A stretch of DNA of 64,000 bases from Fonsecaea monophora (GCF_001642475.1 NW_019173957.1:274940-338939), one strand, 5' to 3'; shown: positions 11,459-23,485, counted from the first letter of the stretch. A program made the numbers and translations. The notes: generated from the sequence alone by a model not told the origin.

Positions 11459-12703
11459 ATGGACACGGCCCTGAGCAAAGTCCCCTCGGACTGTGTATAC
11501 GATCTGAGCGCTTTTGACCCTGCCAATGTGAATCCTCAGACGATACAGTTGAACCGTTCCATTTACTCCAAAAGTCAGGAGGATGCGAAATGGTGGGAGG
11601 TATGGGCATTTGCTCATCTTTGGCTCGCCTGAACGGGGGTCCCTAAAGTCACCATAACGCGAGGCTGACCATCGTCAGGTCGGAGCAGAAGTCTACCGTG
11701 ACATGCGGGAGAAAGGCCAGGCCGCCTTTCCCGCATTCAAATATGTTGAAGGAGCCACAAACATTGACATTCCGTCAAGGGAAACCGGGAGAACTGTCTT
11801 GTGCCGAGTCATCAAGCCTTCCACGCCGTCAACCCAACAGCGAGGGATCTTCCTGCACATCCACGGCGGCGGCTGGGTTCTGGGGACGGCTAAAGGGTAA
11901 GGAGTCCATCGCCCCGTTGAGAGATCCTGTCTGAATCATCATCAAGCCAGGATCACCTTTTGAGTCACATCGCAGAAAACACGGGCTTAACGGTGCTCTC
12001 GGTCGAATACAGACTTGCACCTGAGCATAAATACCCTGCCGCTCTGCACGATTGCGAAGATGTTGCCGAATGGCTTGTGACGAATTCAGAAGCAACAGTG
12101 AGTGTCGCCGTCACCAGCATAGTTCTCCCGCTGACGACTGTACTTTAGCTAGGTGGCAAACTCTGCTTTCTGGGTGGAGAGGTTATCACTACCCCCTCTC
12201 GAATTGCGGAATAGTAGCTGACATTGACCCAGTCTGCAGGGGCGACGTTGTGCGCACTGGTCTTGCTTCATCTCAAGGAGAGGAATAAAGCTGCAGAGAT
12301 CAAGGGCGTGGCCCTGAGTTATGGGTGCTTCGACCTGTCCATTCTCCCTTCGTTGAAGCTCGCGCCCAGCACATCTCCGATCCTTACACTCGAGGACGCC
12401 GAACGGTTTTACAGCGCCTATATCGAAGACATGCCCTTGGAAGTCCGCAAGACTAGAGCGGTGTCTCCAGCTTACGCTGATTTATCTGGACTGTGTCCGG
12501 CGCTCTTCCTGGTCGGGACCGAGGACGCTCTGGTCGACGATTCGGTCTTGATGCATTTCCGCTGGCTTCGAGCGGGGAATCCAGCCGCGCTGCGTTTCGT
12601 GCCCGGCGCGCCCCATGGGTTTACGCTGTTTGATGCGGCAGCCGTGGAAGTTGCTAAGAGTGGTTGGCAAATCACGATCGATTTTATCCGGAGCCTGCTC
12701 TGA
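11459..12703 (+). CDS. HSL-type alpha/beta-hydrolase (carboxylesterase)
   Basis: Exons are 11459-11599, 11679-11896, 11947-12097, 12149-12181 and 12233-12703, totalling 1014 nt and encoding 337 residues. An in-frame ATG at 11381 would add 26 residues. The hormone-sensitive-lipase family signatures are complete. HGGGW lies at 109-113. YRLAPEHKYPAALHD comes next. The nucleophile elbow GGESAGA, with Ser182, is rebuilt exactly by the last splice. The acid lies in VGTEDALVDD and the histidine in PGAPHGF. The enzyme should hydrolyse short carboxylic esters or lactones. It lacks a signal peptide and so is probably intracellular. Sitting head-to-head with the Baeyer-Villiger-type monooxygenase, it is well placed to open that enzyme's ester product. 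The physiological ester is unknown. Confidence 0.87.
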
Positions 12704-13180
12704 TGAACCTTGGCGGGCTTCATGCGGTGGAAAGACTCAATGGCGAATGTGGATAGATTGGATGATTGATTTGAGTCCTAGCGAGACCTACAATCGATAC
12801 TGTCGATACAACTACAGGATCTTGAACCCCTTCTTCTCCTTCTCCCCAATTCAATCGCCCAAATATTACCTCTACATATCATGACTTACTTCAGAGTACA
12901 ACCCCAGCCCTTCCCCAGTCCCCCAGATACGCCGTAAGTTGACCGTTGAGGTTTGAGCAAATGCATCCAATATCCGAGCCATGAACATGGAGTCGAAAGC
13001 CATCCGAACGAAGCGCCACCGATTCCCAATGCGTGATCAGAGGTTCACCTGTCGAGACGCCGTTTGTGGTATAGTCACGGTGCTCCAATCACGCCGCCAC
13101 GGGCGTTGTACACGGGCTGTTACTAGGAAATCCAGTTGCCCAGATGCGGTTCTGTAGACTAAGTCAACAGTACCACGTAC
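12704..13180. other. Intergenic region left of the MITE
   Basis: This is the region downstream of the esterase stop codon. It has no coding signal and probably contains the esterase 3' untranslated region. GTAC at 13177-13180 directly abuts the element and matches GTAC on its other side. Confidence 0.5.
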
Positions 13181-13474
13181 GGAGGCGCGCACTAAAAGTA
13201 CTATTTACTCTAATTCAAATGACAAACGTTACTTACTATAAAAGAAGATTTTCTGAGCTTATAGGCACTTATGCCTATCTCTTAGTAATAAGTTAGACCT
13301 AATAGGCGACAGTGTAGTCTACATTCTCAATCTTGATAGACGCTGTAGGCACTAAGGATTGAGCTCCGATATCCCCGGAGGCCGCTGTAAGGACAACGAA
13401 AATAAAGTCTGTTGTCTTTTGATCACCTTGTCACTCCATTACTAGCATTGGCAATACTTTTAGTGCGCGCCTCG
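13181..13474. mobile_element. MITE-like non-autonomous DNA transposon
   Basis: The left terminal repeat GAGGCGCGCACTAAAAGTA (13182-13200) is repeated exactly in inverse orientation at 13455-13473. The outer flanks are GTAC at 13177-13180 and at 13475-13478, which read as a 4-bp target duplication; alternatively only the TA inside each is the duplication, as for Tc1/mariner relatives. The roughly 294-bp interior is AT-richer than its surroundings, has no open frame of useful length, and contains short internal inverted segments such as ATAGGC..GCCTAT near 13260-13280. Size, inverted ends and absence of coding capacity fit a MITE. The family and any autonomous partner cannot be told from this window. 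Confidence 0.8.
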
Positions 13475-14440
13475 GTACACCTAGGCACCCATTAGGTGTC
13501 TGGATCTCTAGGAATCTAGCCACCGTAACTACCAAGTCCCCCTCCCAACGATTGGCTGGGTCGAACCCCAGCTCCGTCTTCCCCCCGGAACCCCGCCTGA
13601 CAGTGGGTGGGGTAGCTCGTTTTAAAGCTGTCTCTGCTATATCAATACAAGCACCGTCTTCACAGTAGGCACTCGTAGGTCTGAATCCTATCCGGAGCCG
13701 AACCAGGACGAGTTTGGAAGCACAATACCGGAGAAGATGACCTAGAAGGTACCATTCGGAGGTGTTGAGCTTGAAGACTTAGGGAGCCACAACCTACCGC
13801 TCAATGTTGACCAAAGACGGGAGCCTCCTCAAGCGAGATGCAGCCGTACGTGCCCTTTTTGACAAGTCCCAGAATCAACTTCGTTAGAGAAGCCTTGTTT
13901 TAAAGCAATGCGAATGACAATCTGCCACATGCACCGGTACTATATGACGGCTCTGTGGTTCAAATCGCTTCTCGCGACCAGAACACCATGGCGATGGATG
14001 TTGTAGGCGAAGCCCGAGGTAGCAGAAAGGTACTGCAACTCCGCTTGCCTTTGAAAATGGGCAAATCTAGTCCTCGGGTCAGTCCAAACGTCGACAGCGG
14101 TACGTGCTTGACTTTCAGTGCCTCAAACCTGGAGGAGACGTGGTGTTGTGCAATTGGTAGCCACAACCATCCCTGCAGGGCAGACTGCATCCCGACTGAT
14201 TTGTGAAATGCACAATGTCAGTCCTCCGACCAGTGAAGCGTACAGGCAGCCATCCATCATGACCAGCTGTTATTCAATCTAGAGATGCAAGGTGCCGCCT
14301 CACCTTATGACAGATCCGGGGCGTTCAACCTCCCCTCTTTAACCTTCTTAATCCCTTCTTGTCAGCTCTCCCAAGCTCTTGAATGATCCTGCGCAACTCT
14401 CACATATCTCTTCTCAGACAACCTCATTGCAACATTAAAA
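13475..14440. other. Intergenic region right of the MITE
   Basis: No convincing gene is present. A small hairpin ACACCTA/TAGGTGT (13477-13499) lies at the element edge. Another, GCTGGG/CCCAGC, lies near 13553-13572. A 100-nt open frame start at 13955 shows no family resemblance. The last 100 bp should contain the promoter of the 3CxxC gene. Confidence 0.45.
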
Positions 14441-14920
14441 ATGGGAAACAACTCGGCAAAACCCAAGCGGAAAATGAAGACCTCATTCATGTATCCGGCT
14501 CTCCACGACGAAGTTGTCAAGGCAGTGTCCCACAACGTCCCCTCCACCTGGTTTTGTGAAACCAATAGCGACAGGGACGCCAACAACGAGTGGCAGACCC
14601 ATATCAAAGGCAGGTTCAGGGGGAGGAAGAACGCTTGCTGTAAAGATGGCTGGACCAGTAAGAAGGTGGCAATCCTGATAAGAGGTTACATGGACAACGG
14701 GTACAATGCCGAAGTATTCAATCAGCGTTGCAGGACGTGCAACCAGCTGGGAATCTTAATCCTGGACAAGAAGTCATACGTCGAACGAGTCGCGTACAGA
14801 ATCCAGGTGTGGGCAGGGATTGAGATGGAGCGGCCACCCTACGCCTCCAAGCCAGGCAAGCCACATGAGACCGAATATTGCGAAGGCTGTAAGAGAGGCG
14901 TTTGTCGAGGGAGCGGTTGA
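14441..14920 (+). CDS. 3CxxC-type zinc-binding protein
   Basis: Single exon of 159 residues. The start at 14441 (MGNNSAKPKRK) follows a purine-rich AAAAATG context. The central and C-terminal blocks match the fungal zf-3CxxC domain (PF13695). CCKDGWTSKKVAILI leads into NGYNAEVFNQRCRTCNQLG. SYVERVAYRIQVWAG follows, and the protein ends YCEGCKRGVCRGSG. Cysteine pairs in NQRCRTC, YCEGC and the earlier CC should bind zinc. The family is common in ascomycetes and is of unknown function; nucleic-acid or protein binding is only a guess. The basic N-terminus KPKRKMK could act as a nuclear signal. It stands alone, with about 1 kb of non-coding DNA downstream. Confidence 0.82.
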   Translation: MGNNSAKPKRKMKTSFMYPALHDEVVKAVSHNVPSTWFCETNSDRDANNEWQTHIKGRFRGRKNACCKDGWTSKKVAILIRGYMDNGYNAEVFNQRCRTCNQLGILILDKKSYVERVAYRIQVWAGIEMERPPYASKPGKPHETEYCEGCKRGVCRGSG

Positions 14921-15947
14921 CTGGCATATACACCACGCTGCTGGAACCTGATGTTGGGTACGCGATGATGAAGCCATGTGGATGAAAGTCTCGAGGTGAG
15001 GAACAGCACAATCTAACCATCTGAGCAAGCTGACGGGTCGTGGAAGAAGGTCTGTCAACTTTGTGTCCTGAGCAGCACCATCTTATTCTGCAGGGCAATG
15101 GCAAAAGATGTATGAGCCGCAGTGTTTACTTGTGTGCGGGGGCAATTCAGAATCTAGGAGTGATTCGTAGGAGCTGTTAGCTCTTCTTCTCTGCGACGAG
15201 GCACCCTGATTCTAAGTCAGACGTCGCTGCTGCATCACAAAAACATCATAAAGCAAGCGCCGTCCAGTCTTTGAATCGGGAACATTTCAGTGGCAGCTGC
15301 GGTTGAGGACCTTCCAAGCAGCCCAGCCGCTCCTTCGTCTCTTTCGTGTCTTTCAGAACCACAGATACCACTTCTACTACTAAGCAGCCCACACAAATGC
15401 TCCAGATCAGGTTTCCCAACACCTTTGAATGTAGAATCGTCAACGTGACCGGAGCTGATGAGTATTATTATACGAGTCACCCCGCTCAATCGGGACTAGC
15501 GTCATAGCGACGACATCATTTTCTTTCGCCTTGTGTTGATCAAAGAAGTTGCCTTTCATCAACATCGCGGAAGCTTTTGACATTATCTGGTCAAAGCACC
15601 CTCGTGGACCAGCCTCACCTTTTGTTGATTCGACGACGGGGCTGCGCTGGTTGCCTGCCCAGACATTTCCCGCAGCCCCAGCCTCGTACTCAGCCCGCGC
15701 CACCGTCTCGCTTGTACACGAGCTGAAGTTCTGGAGAAACTCTCAGTTTCCGTGTACCACATGCCCTCACGGCCTCAGAGCACGACTTGACATGTGAAAG
15801 GTCAGAACCTACCCAGCGCCTTCGGGTTGAATCTTTGGCACGTGCGAGCCTACTCAAGACTACCGTCAGCCTCACCGCGTGGCCCTCAAATAGGCTGACA
15901 TTTGCTTCCAACACTCCTTCAAAGGGCAATATCAACTCTTCCACAAA
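14921..15947. other. Intergenic region
   Basis: I found no supported gene. Short open frames on both strands lack recognisable motifs. The right end contains the promoter of the next gene. Confidence 0.5.
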
Positions 15948-17588
15948 ATGTCGACGGTCACAATGGCCTCACCGTCGTCGAAACCGATCCCTTACACCGC
16001 CAACCCTCTTCTTCTTATGATCAATGACTTGATGCTCTTTGCCGAGATTACTTTCACATGGCCTATCACAGCTGGTCTTCCCAGTATTGTACTCCCATTA
16101 TTTCCAACGAGGTCGGGCTCTCTGGATGAGCTGGCCTTCACCGGTGCCAATCTGTGGGCTGCTGTCTTGCACTTCATTCTCATAGTCGCTCAGACAATCT
16201 TCCTCGGTTCGCTACTGCCACTGGCATTCATTGGCCTGCCATCCTTCTATCTCTTGTACATTGTTGGCTTCGTTGTTGGAAATCAATGGTTTACCGTTCT
16301 GTTGAATGGGCCGAGGCGTCGAGGGCTCTTTGAGTCAAATCCAGAATGTGTCAGAGGAAAGCCTTTACATGAACATGAGAAATGGGTGTTTGTCAATGGT
16401 GTGGCTGTGGGGTATGTCATCTCTCTCAGTATATCGCGACGCGGGATCCTACCCATGTCGTCCTGGTATTCGTGTTGCACAAGTTAACAGCCTGCCAGGC
16501 GCCATTGGTTGCAGTCCAATCTCGATCGCCTCGCGATGACTTTCAGACGGCCCGTTTTTGGAATCCATAATCAGACGTAAGTCCAAGTTCCCCATGACTC
16601 CGACCATGAAACTCGAAATACCCTGAAGGTCTCCCATACCTACAGCATCTAAACTCTGTCTAACACCTGCTACAACTCTAGACGAGGCATCATCTTCGAT
16701 GTCCTCGAATGCATCATTCAACGTGACTTAAACTTCGCCACCTTAGATATTCGGATTGCATATGCAGCAATGGTTGACATTCTGTCCGACGACAATATCC
16801 ACAAGGTAGTCTTGATCCTCCACAGCCAGGGAGCCATTGAAGGCGGCTTGGTGCTTGACTGGCTCTACGATACGGTGCCAGCGGACCAGCTTGGCAAGCT
16901 GGAGGTGTATACGTTCGGAAATGCTGCAAACCATTGGAATGCCCCGGTCATATCGTCCTCGGCATCTGCTAGTGCAAATGGCCACGGTGTAGTTGAGCAG
17001 AGGCTCGTGCCACATATCGAGCATTATGCCAACGAGAGCGACTACGTCTCGAGATTCGGCATCTTACATTTCCGCCCTGATCGACCATTACCTCGAGCAT
17101 TGGCTCAAGACAACACACCATTTGCTCCCAGCTCCCGGAATACGCCTCAAGACAAGTTCAAAGTCTCAGACGAGGCATCTCGCCTCACACGACGTACCCC
17201 TCCCAAGGTCGACACGCGTGAGAAGGTAGTCGCAGCCTCTTCGAGACCATTGCTCTCTCCCAGGACACCGATCGAGATGATGGATCTTCGAGAAGAGCAG
17301 ATAAACCTATTCTTCGGGCGCTTGTTCAAGCGAGTCGGCTCTGGTCACCAGCTGAATCAACATTACTTGGACAACATCTTCGAGATGGAGGGCATCGATA
17401 CCAAAGATCTCTCCCGCGGACGTGTGCGAGACAGCAACGGCTTCATGGATGCCGAAGTCGACATGGATATCTTGCGAGAGTGGGATACTGTACAGGCCGC
17501 TCCACGAAGAACTGGTGCGCCAGGAAGACAGGTCAAGGAGCTCAGTCGCCTGTGGACTTATCGAAATGGGCGGAGCCCAGAGGATTGA
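15948..17588 (+). CDS. Membrane-anchored alpha/beta-hydrolase-like protein, function unknown
   Basis: Three exons (15948-16411, 16499-16576, 16682-17588) give 1449 nt and 482 residues. The first 140 residues hold long hydrophobic stretches: LPSIVLPLF, then WAAVLHFILIVAQTIFLG and LLPLAFIGLPSFYLLYIVGF. They predict at least two or three membrane segments. After the splices comes VNGVAVGRHWLQSNLDRLA and FRRPVFGIHNQTRGIIFD, blocks shared by a widespread set of uncharacterised fungal proteins. The stretch VVLILHSQGAIEGG resembles a lipase nucleophile elbow, with the first glycine of GxSxG replaced by histidine. The C-terminal third is hydrophilic, with many Ser, Arg and Asp. A membrane-bound lipase-like role is possible, but no complete catalytic triad can be assigned. 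Short introns at both junctions preserve frame exactly. Confidence 0.75.
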
Positions 17589-18566
17589 GAGCCGACGCAA
17601 CGAGCGATGCAATGTGTCTGACGACATCTATAGCTTCCCTTCCTGTTCAGTTCGTGCAACGGTTAGCAGAACGAAAGGAGCTTGCCACCCGATTTATTCG
17701 TTCTTCCTGCCGACAATTCGGAGATCCTGCAGGAACAGGCCAATGCGGTGAGGTGTGTTAGAAGCTTTCAAATGCCCGTCCAGATGCCACCGGAGGAGAG
17801 AGGAGGAGGGACAGATATGGGAATACGGCGGCATGGAGTACTGAGAACTTGACCGGGCGATGTGTATCTGTTATCGCAGTACAAGGGACAAGGACCTAGG
17901 AGCGCCCACACGTCAATGAGACTACATTAAGCCTTACTGGCCAGGCAGTTTTTATTGTTCAGTCATTAGATAGGTTCTCATTGTCAATGCTCCTCTCCGG
18001 CCAGAACGACCGGGCCAATCGAACAGGATTTGTGATTGAGATAATCATATATTTATCCACTAGGGTTCCCTTTCCTCCATGCCACCACCGTCTCCAAAAC
18101 AACTTGAAGTTCAAGGTCACATTATTGCATTACCCATTATCGATTTTGCAATCTTAGCATTATAGCCCGCACAGGTCTTGACTTTTCTTTTGTCCCTTTT
18201 TCCGGGGTCAATGACGCACCGTCGGCCGTGTCGTGAAGGCCGTCTTGGCTTCTATTTCTTTTTTTTTTTTTTAGTTCTTTGACTCTTAAATCGGGGCTCG
18301 AATTAGTCCTGTGATCCCTCCATCTTTCTCGGTTCTCTTGATTGTCACGGTCATGGATCTTGAATGGTATTGGGGTCTGGGTAACCGAGCTAGATGGGAT
18401 AGAATGTGTGTCCTTCCTTCATTACATATCTCAAAACCAGTCATTCCACATCCCTCGACTTGATCTCGCCCGTTAGTTTTTTTTCTTGCCTGCTTGCTAT
18501 CGCTAGCGCAAGTAGTTGCGGCCCCACAGACGAAAAACACAATGGACAAGCATGAGCATGTCAGGG
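17589..18566. other. Convergent intergenic region
   Basis: This lies between the stop codons of the membrane hydrolase-like gene and the SGNH esterase. It includes a 14-base T run at 18259-18272. No gene is supported; long 3' untranslated regions are likely. Confidence 0.5.
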
Positions 18567-20324
18567 CTAGGTAAATCCCAGTACACCGGTATCGAACTTC
18601 TCAAAGACACTCAGATCAAAGCTCTCGGCGAGGAGCTGGTAGCCCGCGTCGTTGGGGTGCAGGTAGTCGCCGGACTGCAGGGCGTCGGCCAGCTGGCTGG
18701 GCACGGACTGGTTGCGGAGGATGGCGTCGAAGTCGAAGACGGCGTCGAAGATGCCACCCCCAGCTCCCGCGGTGGCGGACGAGCGGATGAACGCGTTGAC
18801 CTTCTGACGGGTCTGCTCGCGCAGCGGGCTCGTGTAGGCCTGCAGCGTGGTGTTGCCGCCGGGGGCGGAGAAGGGGGTGATGGTGGCGGCAAACAGCGGG
18901 ACGCCGAACGCGTGCACCCGCGCCGCGATCTGCCGGTACGCCGAGACCAGGCGCTCGTACGTCTCGGTCTGGTTCGCGGGCGTCGCGTCGGCGACCCCGA
19001 TGTCGTTGACGCCCTCCCAGATCATCGCGTACCGCACGCCGTGGTGCGCGAGCACGTCGCGGTCGACCCGTGCCAGCACGTTCGGGCCCAGCCCGTCATA
19101 CAAAATCCGGTTGCCCCCGGCGGCTTGGTTGATCATGGAGATGGACGTCAGGAGGGGCGAGTTGCTCGATTGCATGCGCGCGTAGACGAGGTCGGGCCAT
19201 CTATTTATTTATTTTTCCCCCCGGTCAGTTTAGGATCTCTGGGATGTTTGGCCCAGGCTGAAAGAAGACAAAGGGTATAAAAGAGAGAGAAAGAGAGAGA
19301 GAGAAGAGAAGAGAAGAATGGTGGAAAGGGGTGTATAACTCACCTGTCGTTCTTGTCCGGGTCGCTTCCTCTCCCGTCCGTGATGCTGTCCCCGATAATT
19401 GCCCATGTGCGGTAGTTCGGCGGCGACCACGCTTCGACAGCGGATAAGAAGTACCTACCAATTCACACGTCAGTGCTCCAGCACAACAAAACATCTCTCC
19501 AACTTTTTTTTTTCAACGGAAAGAAAGCCAAAAAAAAAGGACATTTCATAGAGAAGGCTGGTGGAGACAAACTTACCAATGCTGGGTGCTGTTCAAAAAC
19601 GGCCCTGTCAAGTTCGTCGCGCTTACCTGGTCGCCTAGCGTAAACCACGACGTCGCCCGACTGCCTGGGTGGCTTGTGATGAATGTCCCGTTCTGGCCCG
19701 TGGCGAGGTACATGGTCACAGTGATGGTGGAGAGCGGCTGGATCGGGAAGTCCAGCGGGTCGGAGACAGCAAGGGCACCATCGGGGATGGTGATGGACGA
19801 CTCGCCGCCGCTGAAGGTCACCTTTTGGAGGGTCGAGGGCTGGATCGCGCTGACACCTGAGGAGCCGTTGAAAGGCAGCGCGACCGTCATGGCAGTGATG
19901 GGCAAGTCGGTGAGGCCAAAGGCGTTGGAGATCCGGATCCGGATCTGTGAGGCGCCGGTCGACATGTGCAGGGTTTGGCGGATCGTGCTGTTGAAGAATA
20001 TCACCGAGGTGGTGTTCTAACAAATGTGGAAGGACAGGACTCAATTAGTTGTGTGTACCATTTTACCACCGACAATTCTCTATCGTTCTTCTTCCTCTCA
20101 GGTATATCTTATAGAGAAAGAGACTGGTTACTCACATATGGAGGTGGAGGCAAGTTTGTGTATTCGGTCAACTGCGGCATTGCCGCCCAGGTGTCGATCC
20201 AGTGGCCGTCCGGGATGCTCGGTGCGGTAACAAGAGCTTGTCGTCTGGGTAAGGCGTTGCACCTTGCGATCAGGTACGTGGCAATGAGTAGAACGGCCGC
20301 ATTGTAAAGGCTGCGCACCCCCAT
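18567..20324 (-). CDS. Secreted SGNH/GDSL esterase
   Basis: Exons are 20324-20136, 20016-19577, 19454-19344 and 19200-18567, totalling 1374 nt and encoding 457 residues. The N-terminus MGVRSLYNAAVLLIATYLIA is a clear signal peptide, followed by Ala-Leu-Pro-Arg-Arg, a possible cleavage or Kex2-type site. A beta-rich N-terminal module with FNSTIRQTLHMSTG and many N-x-S/T sites precedes the catalytic domain. SGNH blocks are visible in order: IIGDSITDGRGSDP (nucleophile Ser), AAGGNRIL, WEGVNDIG and DYLHPNDAGYQ (Asp/His). This organisation resembles fungal extracellular GDSL esterases acting on acetylated or acylated polysaccharides. Intron 3 carries a long pyrimidine tract on the coding strand (GA repeats, 19281-19318 on the plus strand). 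It is probably an exported plant-polymer esterase; the exact ester is unknown. Confidence 0.86.
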
Positions 20325-23300
20325 GATGACTGGTCCAGGTGGTGGCTGATTAGGACGAGTATGTGCCTTGAACGACGACGGTTTTCTTGGTATGCAGGCG
20401 GTTCAAAGCTTTGCGAAAGCTTGAGCACCTCCTCTACTTCATATAGCTTGTCTTCATGTCCTCCAGTCCATTGAACACGACCTCCGCCTAGGAAACCCGG
20501 GGTCGAACTCCGCATTGAGTGACTATTAGCCTAAATCTCGTAGATGGCAACGTAGCCAACGCTCGCTCTTTACAGACAAGGTTTGTGGACATCAAGTATT
20601 CGGCATGAGCTGTTAGACGTGACGTGGGACTTTTTTCGGAGACATGGGCTGACTTGGCGCTGTGCTGCTTCGTCATCATCCATCTCAGTGTTCTTGAAAG
20701 GGTTCTTTTGGGACCTTCCAGAATGGGCCTGCAGGGACCCGGTCGGCTCAATGTCGTGGTACATCACGTTGGAGCTTGCAGAGGGCAATGATCGTCACCG
20801 AGAGGTCGCAAATAGCCGGTCATATGCTCGCACAGGCGGTGTTGAGCAGCTAGCTCAATCCGAACAGCCTGATGCCTCCGCGTCCACAGGGATGCTGTGA
20901 GGGACTTGTAAACAACAAAGTCGAAATTGCCGGTGTTGGGCGTCAAAAGTGTGGAGGCGCCGCAGCAACAATTATCCGAAGGCCCGTCCCCATGGGGTTG
21001 CGAGCCTTGCTGGACACAGCCTTGTCTCGGATGTAGAGGGATATCAATAACTCAACATAAAGGGCCAGTAATGTGGCTGCTGGGCAGTTCTCTGGGTGAA
21101 ATCTTCGATACAGGAGCCGTGGAACTGCACATTGCGTTCTCTTGGCTAGACATCCAACCCATTGCGTAGATAGAGTGCTATCGGGTGTCTTGTCCCTCGC
21201 TACAGCCTTCCGTTTTGGCCCTGTGCTTACAGTATACAAGGTCCAGGTCACAAATATTGAGATCAAAGACCAAAAGCATGTCCAACGTCTGCTTGTATGG
21301 GGATCACCCATCTCCCTTGTGCTACATTTCCGCCTGCTCTTGGTCTCCTTGTCCAATCTCGTCGTCATTTACTTCGTCATAATTAAGTTTCCTCGGGCCA
21401 GCAACCTGACCTTGTCTCGCCCTGGCGTACCTGAGACCACTTTGTCGTCTGAAGGCTAGCTGATCTTCCAATGAGGCTCTTCTGATTTGCCTCTCTTGCT
21501 CAATCCTTTATTGGTGATGTTCCTCGCTTGGGATGACATCTTTGTCGAACACCAAGAAGATGCGGAAAGGTCCGGTAGTGGTCGTCTATACCTTTCAGAG
21601 ACTGACAATCACCAACTTACCTCTCCACTTGATTACACCTGTCTCTGTCTACCACACACATGCGGGTAGCCGTGTCGATCACACTCCCGATATCAGTAAC
21701 GGTAGTACTGAACGAGGACATCCGAAAGATAGCGCCAGAACAGGACTGCTTTCTTTCGTCCTAGGTTGTCTCCCGGTCAAAGGACGAGCGAGATGACGAT
21801 GACGGCATCCAAGAAACAGCTAACATCACACAGTCGCAGTCATTGTTGTATCCACAGGGGATGTCTTCGCATGACCAGCTCGGTTATAGACTTGGGCACC
21901 GTCCGGAGTTAGTGACCATGACTCCACCAAAGACCAAGACCAAGACATCCATCCTCCTGGCCGAATCGTGGAGCAGACAACGTGTTGAGAGTTACCAAGA
22001 GAATGAGCCACGAGTGCCAGGCTGACTTGAATTCACGTTGTGTTGTCTGTCCTATGTCTAAGCGACAGACGGCCAGAAAGTCAACTACCTCGTCTGGTTA
22101 GCGCTGAAGACACCCTACTTCCTTTCTCAATCGACAAACGCCGAGAGAAATGGAGGTCGCGACTCGTCATCCAGACGAGCATTGGCGCGCAAGGCAACCC
22201 CCACAGCCACCAGGTACACCTCATCCGATGGTTTCGCCCTGACCTTACTCTCTGTCCAGTACCTCGCAGGTAGTCGCTCAACACACGCTCAAGTGTCCCT
22301 GAACGTCATTCCCCCCTTCACCCTTCACGTTTGTTAACCGTCCGAAGGCCCTCGAAACTCTCGAAACGCAAGAAAGTTTAAAAGCATGGGCCCTCAGCCA
22401 ATAAAGGATGACTTGCGGCACGTGTCGGAGGGCGGAGCTTTTTGCGCGGTTGTGGGATGGAGCCCGGGATGATCAAATGCCATGCCCATGCACGCTGCGG
22501 ATGTTGATGATCTGCACACTCCACTGACAATACGAGGCAAGGGGAAACGGAGACTGCCCGCCAAATCCTCGTCCTATGGTGATGCAAGGGAGGGGGAAAG
22601 AACTTGCGGGATCTCCCGAGAGGGAAGATGGAAAGAAAGGGGTGTGGTCTTTCTGCCCTCCTATCAGACTACAGTACTTTGTAAGGTTGGACTCGGATGG
22701 TGTTCAGCTCGCTATGGCTACGGTATGTACCTTTTGTACTTGTCTCGTGCGCGCGAGAGAGAGATAGACAATTATTGCTTTTCTGCTTGAACTAGATTCA
22801 CCCCCGCGCTCTTGATGAATGGAGCTCCATCGACGCATGGCACGATGCAAGGGTAGCCACATGATTCTGTCGCTGAGCTTCCGACCGGCAAATTCCTTTG
22901 CTGTAGACTTTTGGCCAAAAGGCAAGAACAAGAGAAACAAATCAGATCCTCCAGTTGCTGGCTATCTTACAAAAAGTGGTGTGATTATTCGCCAATTGCG
23001 TAGCATTTGTTGTGCCTTTTACCACTCGACTCAATGGCTGTTGTAGTCGCAGTAGTAGCAGTAGTAGCTAATGTATGTACATACCCGAGTAGTTTCTAGT
23101 TTCTTTTTCGTCTACATCATTCATTTTGTAGCACTAGAATTTCCCAAGACTTTTGTTTGAAAAAAAGTCTTGTTCCAGTGGGAGAAACCCTCCCAAAAAG
23201 CCGTCCCTTTCGTTTGACCACTCACGCCGGAAGGGGGAAAAAAAAAGGAGGTTGCTTCGTACATTTTCCGTTGCATTTCAATCGTGATTCCATCACTCCG

Positions 23301-23485
23301 CTCCCTCCATCTAAACAGACCAACCCACTCTTGTACTCCATTTCGTCCCATCGCGCACGTCGCGACCCGTTCTTTAAAGTTGTAGAGAGAGAAAAAAAAG
23401 GGAAAGAAGAAGAAAAATCATGGAAATTGGTGTATCTGGGCTAATCTCCCCAGTTCGAAAGTTGTCATGGTGTGATTGAGAGTGA
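20325..23485. other. 3.2-kb gene-poor region
   Basis: This is the longest gap in the left half. Open frames up to about 140 codons occur on both strands but have no recognisable motif or plausible splicing. I saw no tRNA, rRNA or long repeat. A short CAGTAG-type trinucleotide run lies at about 23042-23068. The first few hundred bases should hold the SGNH esterase promoter. Confidence 0.45.

Noticed and set aside
13550..13575. tRNA-like T-arm, CTGGG..CCCAG with a GTCGAAC loop
   Set aside because: Only a hairpin: the loop does not match TTCRANY and no acceptor stem, D-arm or anticodon arm can be paired around it.
18516..19280. 254-codon plus-strand open frame rich in Gly, Val and Arg
   Set aside because: It is the antisense of the SGNH esterase catalytic exon; composition is an artefact of high GC, and the esterase motifs on the minus strand are decisive.
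20943..21368. 141-codon minus-strand open frame in the 3.2-kb gap
   Set aside because: No recognisable motif, no partner exon and no plausible start context; length is within chance for this GC content.
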